Program-made: the position numbers and the translations under genes
Part shown: positions 28,039 through 36,095 of the stretch, piece by piece
How positions within the stretch are numbered: position 1 is the stretch's first letter
Layout of the letters: every line of letters begins with the position of its first letter
Assembly (NCBI GenBank): GCA_030645475.1
Contig: JAUSMA010000033.1
Coordinates: 1-64,000 of the forward strand
Direction of reading: 5' to 3'
DNA length: 64,000 bases
From: Nitrospirota bacterium
GTDB lineage: Bacteria > Nitrospirota > Nitrospiria > Nitrospirales > Nitrospiraceae
Notes under the pieces: generated by a model
Told to the model about the DNA's origin: nothing
The model's database searches: none
Seen by the model: only the letters and a program-made list of their open reading frames with translations

Positions 28039-28052
28039 GGCATAGCATGTGC
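28039..28052 (+). promoter_or_regulatory. Possible sigma-54 promoter before the glycan locus
   Basis: GG (28039-28040), ten bases, GC (28051-28052), reading AGGCATAGCATGTGCA. It keeps the invariant GG-N10-GC and several consensus bases of TGGCAC-N5-TTGCA but not all. It is 54 bp upstream of the first small gene. No enhancer site was identified. Weak evidence. Confidence 0.25.
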
Positions 28053-28105
28053 ATTCATTCGTGGTGACTTAGGATCTGTGTGTCTATTTTTAAGGGAGCT
28101 AGGGT

Positions 28106-28291
28106 ATGCCAAAACTCGTACGCATCGTGATTCAGTTACCGCTCGACCTCAAAACCCAGCTCGATAACCTGAAACAGCAGGGATACACCACCAGTGGCTT
28201 CATCAGGGCAATGTTAGAACGAGAGTTTGCCAAGATGGAAGAGAAGCCAGTCACGCCTTTTCCCGTCGGGAGACGGGCGAATAGCCGTTAG
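28106..28291 (+). CDS. Small ribbon-helix-helix-like protein
   Basis: 61 aa. The start RIVIQLPLDLKTQLDNL followed by GYTTSGFIRAMLEREFAKM resembles the strand-helix-helix pattern of CopG/Arc-type DNA-binding proteins, which dimerise through the strand. The C-terminal 15 residues are basic and probably flexible. GGGAG precedes the ATG. It directly abuts the HD-GYP gene and is the first gene of the glycan locus, so a local repressor role is possible; that is inference. Confidence 0.65.
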   Translation: MPKLVRIVIQLPLDLKTQLDNLKQQGYTTSGFIRAMLEREFAKMEEKPVTPFPVGRRANSR

Positions 28292-29356
28292 TTGTATGTG
28301 CCATATTTGAGCATGAGAGAGGCCGGGGGTAACGTGACGCGGTTAACCGATCTTCTTCGAGGACAGTCGAGTCCGGGCGCCCTTGGTCCTGATGCGAAAA
28401 GTCCCATTCATTCGGTTGCGCCGACCGGCCTTCCTGTTTCACCCTCCACACCGGCATCGTCTGTTCCAGAGATCAATTGGTATCAGCGGGCATGTCAGGA
28501 ACTCCAGGGAATCAAACGAGCGGTCCAGGCGAGACAGCCTTGGCCACTTGATGAAATGGCCAGAATCGCATCCGGTATCGTGGCGTCGATCGGCGCTCAT
28601 GACAAGCTGGTACAGACTGCTCTGCAGCAAGAAGCCGGTGATTATCTCATCAAAAATGCCGTCAACGTCGCAATTGTGAGTGTGAAGATTGCGGAAGCAC
28701 TTCGGTATGAGCCAGCGAAGCTCGAGCGGGTTGCCTTGGCCGGATTGCTGCACGATCTCGGTATGTTCCTCCTGCCTGACTCGGTTCTGTATAAGTCTGA
28801 AGCGCTGACAGCGGAAGAACGCAAACAGATGAAAGAGCATCCTCAGCAGGGGGCTCATTTGTTCAAGGAAGCTGGAGATGTCTACCCATGGGTAGGAAAG
28901 GTCATCCTTCAAGAGCATGAGCGATGGGACGGCAGCGGCTATCCAAGTCAGTTAACGGGGAATCAAATCGACGAATTCGCGCTCATCATTGGGCTGGCAG
29001 ACGTGTTTGATGCGTTAATGAGTGCGCGGCCCAATCGCAGTGGAGGGTCCCCCCACCGGGCAATTCGTACGTTGCTCGTCGAAGGCAAAACGGTGTTTCC
29101 GCATCATCTCCTGAAGGCGTTGATCGATCAACTCTCGATCTACCCCTTAGGCACGGCCGTTCGCTTGAATACCGGGGAAACCGGAATCGTGTTTCAACTG
29201 AATCGCCAGTACCCGTTGCGTCCCATTTTACAGATTTCGCAACAGGCTCTCTCTGGTCAGTCACCGTTATCAAAGACAGTGGACTTGCGGGCCGACACGT
29301 CCCTTCACATTGTGGAAGTGATGCCTCTCGGTTCCTTATCGGTTGAGTTGCGATAG
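28292..29356 (+). CDS. HD-GYP-domain protein with altered metal ligands
   Basis: 354 aa, N-terminal unassigned region (1-110), then an HD-GYP-type domain. Visible: LLHDLGMFLLPDSVLYKSEALTAEE with HD at 154-155; H183; QEHERWDGSGYP with H209 and DGSGYP 213-218; D237. HD-GYP enzymes hydrolyse cyclic di-GMP. Here the usual first histidine is N122, the HDxGK lysine is Met, and the first His of the HHE triad is Glu, so activity may be changed or lost. The start is uncertain: TTG 28292 or ATG 28313. Its position at the head of a polysaccharide locus fits a c-di-GMP-linked regulator. Confidence 0.8.
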   Translation: MYVPYLSMREAGGNVTRLTDLLRGQSSPGALGPDAKSPIHSVAPTGLPVSPSTPASSVPEINWYQRACQELQGIKRAVQARQPWPLDEMARIASGIVASIGAHDKLVQTALQQEAGDYLIKNAVNVAIVSVKIAEALRYEPAKLERVALAGLLHDLGMFLLPDSVLYKSEALTAEERKQMKEHPQQGAHLFKEAGDVYPWVGKVILQEHERWDGSGYPSQLTGNQIDEFALIIGLADVFDALMSARPNRSGGSPHRAIRTLLVEGKTVFPHHLLKALIDQLSIYPLGTAVRLNTGETGIVFQLNRQYPLRPILQISQQALSGQSPLSKTVDLRADTSLHIVEVMPLGSLSVELR

Positions 29357-29375
29357 AACAAGAGGAGATGAGAAC

Positions 29376-30164
29376 GTGCGACAGCTCATATCCCGACATC
29401 TCATAGGTTTTCTGGGGGCTGGCTCGATTTGCGCGATGGCATTCATTGGATGCCACAATCCGGCGAGTTCCTCGTTGCCTCCATCGGCCATTAGTCCTCC
29501 AGGAACGGTGGTCCCGCCGTTGCCGAAGGGAGATGTCTATGCCGATGAAACGGTTCCGACTGCAGAAACGCCCGTTGAGACTGGCGACACGCTTGAGGTG
29601 GTGATTCGCCGCGGCGCAGGCGAAGAAAAGTTCTCCAGCGTGGTCCGGGAGAACGGAAAAATTTCCGTGGGATTTATGGAAGTGGATGTTGGAGGCATGA
29701 CCGCGGCCGTGGCGGAATCCCGGGTTCAGGAAGCCGCGATTCCCTATATGAAACAGCCGCGTGTGCAGGTGTTGCTGAAGAAAAAGGTTTTAAAGGTCAA
29801 GCGTGTCTTCGTCTTCGGGGATGTGAAGAAGCCTGGGATGGTTCCCATGTCGAGACATATGACCGTGATGCAGGCCCTTGCCGCGGTCGATATGTATCAT
29901 GAGACGGCCTTGATGGAAGAAGTTCGAGTGATCCGAGGCGGCGACCTCTCAAAGCCGAATATGTTGATGGCCGATCTCGCGCGCGCATTTACCTATGGCG
30001 ATATGACGAGGAATCTCGCGTTGGAGGAAAACGACATCGTCTTTGTGCCGCGCCAACATCTGGGCGACGCCTCCGAAGCTGGGAAAATGATCATGCCGAT
30101 CATTTCGGCCGGGATTGCGCCATTCTATCCGGCATTTATTATTCCCGCGTTGCTGGGGCGGTGA
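29376..30164 (+). CDS. Polysaccharide export lipoprotein (Wza-like)
   Basis: 262 aa from GTG 29376 (AGGAG upstream). The N-terminus is a lipoprotein signal with the lipid cysteine at C26 (AFIGC). Residues about 70-150 form a Poly_export domain (GDTLEVVIRRGAGEEKF, ISVGFMEVDVGGMT, QPRVQVLLKKK), and about 151-230 a SLBB domain (RVFVFGDVKKPGMVPMSRHMTVMQALAAV). A C-terminal hydrophobic segment could span the outer membrane as in Wza. Predicted to form the outer-membrane exit channel, partnered with the next gene. Confidence 0.9.
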   Translation: MRQLISRHLIGFLGAGSICAMAFIGCHNPASSSLPPSAISPPGTVVPPLPKGDVYADETVPTAETPVETGDTLEVVIRRGAGEEKFSSVVRENGKISVGFMEVDVGGMTAAVAESRVQEAAIPYMKQPRVQVLLKKKVLKVKRVFVFGDVKKPGMVPMSRHMTVMQALAAVDMYHETALMEEVRVIRGGDLSKPNMLMADLARAFTYGDMTRNLALEENDIVFVPRQHLGDASEAGKMIMPIISAGIAPFYPAFIIPALLGR

Positions 30165-30200
30165 TCGTCACAATCGAGATGAGAGAAGGACGCTGATCCT

Positions 30201-32339
30201 ATGGCCCAATACGAACTCAACGTCATCGATTACTGGCTGATCGTCAAGAAGCGGAAGTATCTCATCCTGCTGGCGGCTGGTCTGGTCGTGTTGTTCACAT
30301 TCCTATTCTCGGAGATGTTCAAGCCGAGCCCGCTCTACGAAGCGTCGGCGCGTGTGAAGTTCGACCGAACGAGTACAGTGGCACAACAGTTGATCGAGAC
30401 CATGTCGTTTTCCAACGCCAACGACCTCAACTCCCAGACCGAGTTTATCCGGGGGTTCCCGGTCATGGAGCGCGTAGCGATGGAATTAGGGCTGGTGCCA
30501 GCTAGTGTGACGGCGGAAGAGAAGCGGTCGGCAGTGTATCTGAACATGGTCTATAACCTCGGGCAGGAGATTAAGACGCAGCGGGAAGGCGATACGAACA
30601 TTATCCGTATCACAGCGACCTCGGATCGACCGGAGATGGCAGAGAAGACGGCCAATTCCGTGGCGAATGCCTACCGGCTGGAAAATATCATGACCCGGAA
30701 TCGGCTCGTGATGGAATCGAGGCGATTTGTCGAGGAACAGCTGGCCGGGCTTGAAAAGCAGTTGAACAATGCGGAAGACGCGCTTCGGGCTTTTCGGGAA
30801 CGCGAGGGCCAGGTCTTTCTGACCGATGAGGCGCGTGCTGCGCTGGAGACCTTCACCAAGCTGGAGGAGCAGCACAATGAGGTCATGCGAAAGCGGGCGG
30901 AAGGCGAGCGGCAGATCTCGGTGCTCAATCGAACCGATGCAGTGATTGGCAATCAAACCGGCCGGATCTTCACGGAGGAGCAGAATGCGCTGCTCACGAT
31001 CTTGAATCAACGCCTCCTGGATCTCATGCAGGAACGCAACACTCTCTTGATCAATTACACAACGGATCATCCGCAAGTCCGGGAACAGCAGCAGAAAATC
31101 GACAACGTCAGGGGTGAGATGGTCCTTGAGCTTCGAGCCAAGCTCAAGACCATGCAGGATCGCGAGGCGACGCTTCTGGATCAGCGGGATCGTTATCGAG
31201 GCCGGTATTTGCAGTTCCCGCGCGCGGCGATTCAAATGAGCCGGCTCGAGCGTGAGGTGAAAGTCAACGCCGACCTGTTGGCGACGCTCAAGGCCAAGCA
31301 TCAAGAGCTGCAGATTAAGAGTGCGGAACAGATTGAGGAGGTCACGATCGTGGCGCCGGCGATCACGCCCGGCGGACCGATCAATGCACCCAATACGCAG
31401 TTGAACCTCATGGTGGGCTCGCTCATGGGGATCTTTCTCGGGATCGTGGTCGCGTTTGCGCGCGAATCGTTCGATACCTCGATCGGGACGATCGAAGGCA
31501 TTGAGGAATTTCTCAAGGTGCCGGTCCTGGGCGTGATTCCGCAGTTCGACGGGAAAGAAATGGAAGAGGCGGCCCGTGCGGCGCTTCCTGCCCGTGCCTC
31601 TGCGTCGTCCGTGGAGAATTTCTCGAAACTCATTTGTTTGATCGACCCGAAATCCGTGCTGTCGGAGAGTCTGCGGTCGTTGCGGACGAATATTCAGTTC
31701 GCCAGTATGGATCGGAAGGTCAAATCCATCCTCTTTACCAGCGCCGGGCTTGGGGAAGGCAAGAGCACCTGTGTGACCAATTTGGCGATCACACTGGCCC
31801 AGGAAGGACAACGAGTGTTACTCGTCGATGCCGACCTTCGGCGGCCGATCGTGCATCAGCGATTGGGCCTTGAGCGGATTCCAGGACTGGCGGATGCCTT
31901 GGTCGGCAGTACGTCTTGGCGTCACCATGTCCGATCCGCCACGGATCTGATGCTCGGCCCGATGGGAGTCGATCGTGTGATGAGCACGCCGGGATTAGAT
32001 AATCTGCATATTCTCACCAGTGGGTCTGAGGTCGGCAATCCGAACGAGTTCCTCAACATGACCAAGATCAAGACACTCGTGAATGAGATGAATGAGGAGT
32101 ACGATCTCGTGCTCTTCGATTCTCCCCCTATTCTTCCGGTCACAGATGCGGTCGCGTTCAGCTCGCGCGTCGATGGGACGATTCTGGTCTACCAAGTCGG
32201 GCGCATCGGTCGGAATGCCCTCAAACGGGCCAAGTTCCTCCTGGACCATGCCCAGGCCAATGTAATGGGCATCGTCTTGACGAACGTGAAGTCCGAGGTC
32301 ACGCCGGACTACGGTGTGTACCGCTACGAATATCGCTGA
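30201..32339 (+). CDS. Chain-length regulator / tyrosine autokinase (Wzc-like)
   Basis: 712 aa. A Wzz domain lies between two membrane helices (about 20-38 and 398-416) and has long coiled-coil stretches. The cytoplasmic BY-kinase has Walker A at 516-523 (GLGEGKST), Walker A' VLLVDADLRRP, and Walker B LVLFDSPPI. The tail has four tyrosines (704, 707, 709, 711), the autophosphorylation cluster typical of Wzc. It controls polymer length and export together with the Wza-like protein 36 bp upstream. Confidence 0.94.
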   Translation: MAQYELNVIDYWLIVKKRKYLILLAAGLVVLFTFLFSEMFKPSPLYEASARVKFDRTSTVAQQLIETMSFSNANDLNSQTEFIRGFPVMERVAMELGLVPASVTAEEKRSAVYLNMVYNLGQEIKTQREGDTNIIRITATSDRPEMAEKTANSVANAYRLENIMTRNRLVMESRRFVEEQLAGLEKQLNNAEDALRAFREREGQVFLTDEARAALETFTKLEEQHNEVMRKRAEGERQISVLNRTDAVIGNQTGRIFTEEQNALLTILNQRLLDLMQERNTLLINYTTDHPQVREQQQKIDNVRGEMVLELRAKLKTMQDREATLLDQRDRYRGRYLQFPRAAIQMSRLEREVKVNADLLATLKAKHQELQIKSAEQIEEVTIVAPAITPGGPINAPNTQLNLMVGSLMGIFLGIVVAFARESFDTSIGTIEGIEEFLKVPVLGVIPQFDGKEMEEAARAALPARASASSVENFSKLICLIDPKSVLSESLRSLRTNIQFASMDRKVKSILFTSAGLGEGKSTCVTNLAITLAQEGQRVLLVDADLRRPIVHQRLGLERIPGLADALVGSTSWRHHVRSATDLMLGPMGVDRVMSTPGLDNLHILTSGSEVGNPNEFLNMTKIKTLVNEMNEEYDLVLFDSPPILPVTDAVAFSSRVDGTILVYQVGRIGRNALKRAKFLLDHAQANVMGIVLTNVKSEVTPDYGVYRYEYR

Positions 32340-32363
32340 CGCGGCGCTAGGAGCTGAGATTCC

Positions 32364-33746
32364 ATGCATGCGTCATTGGTGAAATCGCAAGATGCCGTCA
32401 TCGTTTCGGTGTTGGCCGCCGTACTCGCGTTCGGCCTCACGCTGACGACTCCCATGGTCGGCATCCAGGTTGTCTTCGGTTTTCTTATCGTCCTGATCGC
32501 CTTCACCTCGGTACCCGCCGCGCTCTTCCTGCTCATCTTTTCCATGTTACTCTCTCCGGAAATTGCGGTCGGGCATGTGGACGGTCGAGGCGTCGGGGCG
32601 CGTGATCTCTCGTTGCGTGTGGACGATCTTCTGCTGGTGATTATCGGATTCAGTTGGCTGGTCAAAACGATTATCTACCGCGATCTGGCCCTCATTCGAG
32701 AAACGCCACTCAATCGTCCCATCGCCTACTACATGCTGGCCTGTGTGCTCGCCACACTCATCGGCGTCATCGCCGGACGGGTTCGTCCCCTGACGGGATT
32801 TTTCTTCATCCTGAAATACTTTGAATATTTCTTCGTCTTCTTTATGGTAGTGAATCATGTGTCGACTAAACGTCAGGTCGTCAGTTTGGTCACCGCGTTG
32901 CTTGCCATCTGCTTCGTCATCAGTGTCTACGCGATTCTTCAAATCCCGAGCGGGCAACGGGCGAGTGCGCCGTTTGAAGGGGAGAGCGGAGAGCCCAATA
33001 CCCTTGGTGGGTATCTGGTCTTCATCATGGCCATCGTCATGGGCCTGTTTCTCCACTTGAAGTCCAATCCGATTCGGGTGGTACTCGTGCTGCTGATGGG
33101 GTTTATCAGTCTCGCGCTGATGGCCACGCTGTCTCGTTCATCGTACCTGGCTGCTGGAGTCTTGATGCTGGCTGTCGCTGCGACGCAGTGGCGGAGACCC
33201 GGTGTGCTCGCGTTGATGCTCCTGCTCGCCGTGGCCCTTCCGTTTGTTGTGCCGGACAATGTGAAAAACCGCGTCAACGAGACGTTTTTCGGGCGGCAGT
33301 ATGGCGGCGAAATCAAAGTCGGGCGTGTCGGGTTGGATCTGTCCACGACTGAGCGGCTGCGTTCCTGGCAATATGTGCTGAATGATTGGCTCCATAGTCC
33401 TCTGCTCGGGCGGGGTGTCACCGGGTATGCCTGGGCAGACGCGCAATATGTCAAGATCCTCGGTGAAACGGGTCTTGCCGGTCTGGTCGCATTCATCTTC
33501 CTGATCGTCCGCTTGTGGCGCCGCGCGCGGGAGACCTTTCTGTCCGAACAGGATCCCTTCTGTAAAGGATTGGCCCATGGGTTGCTGCTCGGCATGGTGG
33601 CCATGCTGGCGCATGGCGTGGGAGCCAATACCTTCATCATCATTCGTATCATGGAGCCATTCTGGCTCTGCGCGGGACTCGTCATGATCTTGCCACGTCT
33701 GACATCGGAGCAAACGGACGGCACCCTTCAGCGAGCGCGGGCATGA
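32364..33746 (+). CDS. O-antigen ligase / Wzy-type polymerase family membrane protein
   Basis: 460 aa, about ten to twelve hydrophobic helices. The large periplasmic loop near residues 305-350 includes LRSWQYVLNDWLHSPLLGRGVTGYAWADAQY, the usual Wzy_C (O-antigen ligase) signature region with GRGxT. Family members either polymerise repeat units or ligate them. With a Wzx flippase, Wza and Wzc in the same locus, a polymerase role is more likely. It overlaps the next gene by 4 bp. Confidence 0.88.
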   Translation: MHASLVKSQDAVIVSVLAAVLAFGLTLTTPMVGIQVVFGFLIVLIAFTSVPAALFLLIFSMLLSPEIAVGHVDGRGVGARDLSLRVDDLLLVIIGFSWLVKTIIYRDLALIRETPLNRPIAYYMLACVLATLIGVIAGRVRPLTGFFFILKYFEYFFVFFMVVNHVSTKRQVVSLVTALLAICFVISVYAILQIPSGQRASAPFEGESGEPNTLGGYLVFIMAIVMGLFLHLKSNPIRVVLVLLMGFISLALMATLSRSSYLAAGVLMLAVAATQWRRPGVLALMLLLAVALPFVVPDNVKNRVNETFFGRQYGGEIKVGRVGLDLSTTERLRSWQYVLNDWLHSPLLGRGVTGYAWADAQYVKILGETGLAGLVAFIFLIVRLWRRARETFLSEQDPFCKGLAHGLLLGMVAMLAHGVGANTFIIIRIMEPFWLCAGLVMILPRLTSEQTDGTLQRARA

Positions 33747-34930
33747 GGTGGTTCATCTTCTGTTATTGGTATGAGCCGGATGCGCCATCCGATCCCGTCG
33801 GGCTTGTCCGGCTCTGGACGTTGGCACGTCAGCTCGTCGAACAAGGCGACAGCGTGACCGTGCTCCCCCCTCGATACCGGTCCTCGTTGCTTCAACGTGG
33901 TTTTTCGACCGCGCCGATCCCACTCCTCTCTTGGCCGCTCTTGCGGCCGCTGTCCTATGCGGTGGTTTCCTGTTTCGTCGGACTTGTGCAAGCCTGCAAG
34001 TCGAAACCTGACATCGTCTATTACCGGTGGATGGACAGCCCTCATCCGTTGCTCTTTGCGAGACTCGTCGGAGCTCAGTGTGTCTGTGAAGTGAATGGGG
34101 AGCCGGTGCCTGATTGGTCGGAGACCGACCGCGGGCTCAAGCTGAGGCTCAAACATTGGCTGGCATCGTTTGCGCTCAGGCGCTGCGATCGGGTGGTTGT
34201 CTTGACCGTTGGATTGCGGGATCTCGTCATTCACCGCTATCGGGTTGCTGCTGAGCGAGTGGCCGTAGTACCGAGCGGGACGGATACCGGCTTATTTGCT
34301 CCTCAGGACGCCGCGACATGTCGGCATCGACTTGGGTTGGACGCTAATAGGGACTACATTGGTTTTGTCGGGAGCTTTTATCGATATCAAGGACTGCATT
34401 GTTTGTTAGATGCGATGGCCATCATCAGGCGGACGAGACCATCTGTGCATCTCCTTTTAGTTGGTGATGGAGAAGCTGCGCCGGAGTTGAAACAGCAAGC
34501 AGAACGCTTAGCACTGACTTCGTGCATTACCTGGGCAGGCAGGATACCCTATCGGGAGGTTCCGATCTGGATCGGTTCGACGACGCTCTGCGTGGCTCCG
34601 TTCCGAGGGGATAGGGGGGAAACATCTCCGGTCAAAGTGTTTGATTACCTGGCCTGCGGAAGGCCCGTGATTGCCAGCGCGATTCCCTCAGTCTCCGCCA
34701 TATTTTCTGTTGAGGCCGGAGTCGTCTTGGTTCCGCCTGACGATCCGGTCTCATTGGCTGAGGCGGTGGTAGCTTTACTGGACGACCGGGAACGGCAATC
34801 TGATATGGCTACGCAGGGCCGACGTTTCATTGAGCAGGATTATAGTTGGACGCACCTCACGACTCGCTTGAAAGAATGGCTTGCCGCCAGGCAGGTTCCG
34901 ATACACCATGCGCATTCTTCTGTTCTGTGA
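33743..34930 (+). CDS. GT4-family glycosyltransferase
   Basis: 395 aa, GT-B fold. N-terminal acceptor domain; linker strand VAVVPSGTDTGLFAP at about 173-187; C-terminal donor domain with YIGFVGSFYRYQGLHCLLDAM, HLLLVGDGEAAPEL, and the nucleotide-sugar EX7E region as SPVKVFDYLACGRPVIAS. Retaining transferase using an NDP-sugar on a lipid-linked acceptor; the sugar cannot be predicted. Coupled to the upstream polymerase by ATGA. It overlaps the next glycosyltransferase by 23 bp. Confidence 0.9.
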   Translation: MRWFIFCYWYEPDAPSDPVGLVRLWTLARQLVEQGDSVTVLPPRYRSSLLQRGFSTAPIPLLSWPLLRPLSYAVVSCFVGLVQACKSKPDIVYYRWMDSPHPLLFARLVGAQCVCEVNGEPVPDWSETDRGLKLRLKHWLASFALRRCDRVVVLTVGLRDLVIHRYRVAAERVAVVPSGTDTGLFAPQDAATCRHRLGLDANRDYIGFVGSFYRYQGLHCLLDAMAIIRRTRPSVHLLLVGDGEAAPELKQQAERLALTSCITWAGRIPYREVPIWIGSTTLCVAPFRGDRGETSPVKVFDYLACGRPVIASAIPSVSAIFSVEAGVVLVPPDDPVSLAEAVVALLDDRERQSDMATQGRRFIEQDYSWTHLTTRLKEWLAARQVPIHHAHSSVL

Positions 34931-36095
34931 TGAAGACCTGAGTATTGCAGCAGGCGGAGCCAGGCAGGTTCTTGAATTTGCCAAGGCTCTTTCGTTACGC
35001 GGTCATACCATTAAAATTCTTGGCCCTCAGCCTGTTCAAGGACATCAACTCGCGCAGGAGTTTGCCTCGCTGTCGTTCCATCCTGTTTGGGTCTGGCGGA
35101 TGGCTGGACTCAGGCCCTTTTCCTTTCTGATTGCGTCATGGGCTGTGCTCCGGCAAGAACTGGTGACGTGGCGGCCGGATGTGCTGCTCTGGTTCGATTC
35201 ACCGGGGCAGATGGCTCCATTGCTCGCCCTGTCCGGCCATCGCTGTGCGAGCGTACTGTTCGTCAACGGATTCCCGGAGGAAGAGGTACAAGGGTTCTGG
35301 CGGTTTCCTCTCATACGGTGGGTGCTTCGTACGGCATTGAAAGTTGCGGCGCACCGTGTGGAGGCGGTGGTGAGTATCTGCGGCGAGATCGTGACGCAGA
35401 TGCAGCAGTCTTGGGGCGTTCTTCCAGAGCGGTGTTTCGTCGTTCGCAATGGAGTCGATGGGGACCGGTTCCACCCTCAATCGCATGGAGCGGCGAGACA
35501 GGTCCTCGGCCTTCCTGCCTCAGGCCCCTATATCGGATTTGTCGGGGGATTCTTTCCTTGGCACGGGTTGGAGACGCTGATTGACGCCGTAGGGTTGGTC
35601 CGTGACAAGGTGCCCACCGCCACATTTTTGCTGGTGGGAGACGGCCAAACAAGACCTGCCCTTGAAGAACTGGTTCAGCAACGGGGATTGACGGATATCG
35701 TCCGCTTTGTCGGTCGGGCCGACTGGGCACAGGTGCCGACATGGATTGCGGCCTGCGATGTCTGTGTCGTCTTGCATCGTCACACTCGATCCTATCCAGG
35801 CGACTCTATGAAATTATGGGAATATCTTGCTTGTGGCCGTCCTGTCGTGACGACAGTTGGTCCTGGGTACGGAGAGACGGTGGAGGCGATCGGTTGCGGG
35901 CTCGCAGCACAGCCGGACGATGCAGAGGATTTGGCCCGACAGTTGCTCCGCCTGCTTGAAGACCAAGATGCGCGGGCAACAATGGGGGAACGTGGACGGA
36001 TGGCGGTGGTGCAATCCCATACGTGGGGAGCGCGTGCGCAAGAGTTGGAGCGGGTCTGTCTCGCGGCTCATGCCGCAGCGCAGCGAACAACATGA
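34908..36095 (+). CDS. GT4-family glycosyltransferase
   Basis: 395 aa from ATG 34908 (MRILLFCDEDLSIAAGGARQV). The glycine-rich N-terminal loop with GGARQ is typical of GT4 enzymes. The central hinge is RCFVVRNGVDGDRFHPQ; the donor domain has YIGFVGGFFPWHGLETLIDAV, FLLVGDGQTRPAL and YPGDSMKLWEYLACGRPVVTT. It resembles its upstream neighbour in architecture, so the two may derive from a duplication. Ends in a 4-bp overlap with the flippase. Confidence 0.9.
   Translation: MRILLFCDEDLSIAAGGARQVLEFAKALSLRGHTIKILGPQPVQGHQLAQEFASLSFHPVWVWRMAGLRPFSFLIASWAVLRQELVTWRPDVLLWFDSPGQMAPLLALSGHRCASVLFVNGFPEEEVQGFWRFPLIRWVLRTALKVAAHRVEAVVSICGEIVTQMQQSWGVLPERCFVVRNGVDGDRFHPQSHGAARQVLGLPASGPYIGFVGGFFPWHGLETLIDAVGLVRDKVPTATFLLVGDGQTRPALEELVQQRGLTDIVRFVGRADWAQVPTWIAACDVCVVLHRHTRSYPGDSMKLWEYLACGRPVVTTVGPGYGETVEAIGCGLAAQPDDAEDLARQLLRLLEDQDARATMGERGRMAVVQSHTWGARAQELERVCLAAHAAAQRTT

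Noticed and set aside
28106-28291. Antitoxin of a toxin-antitoxin pair with the downstream gene
   Set aside because: The small protein is ribbon-helix-helix-like, but the neighbour is an HD-GYP protein and not a known toxin.
30486-31811. Minus-strand open frame of about 440 codons
   Set aside because: Fully antisense to the Wzc-like kinase; rich in His/Arg/Gln as expected from reversed GC-rich coding sequence. No Shine-Dalgarno or motifs.
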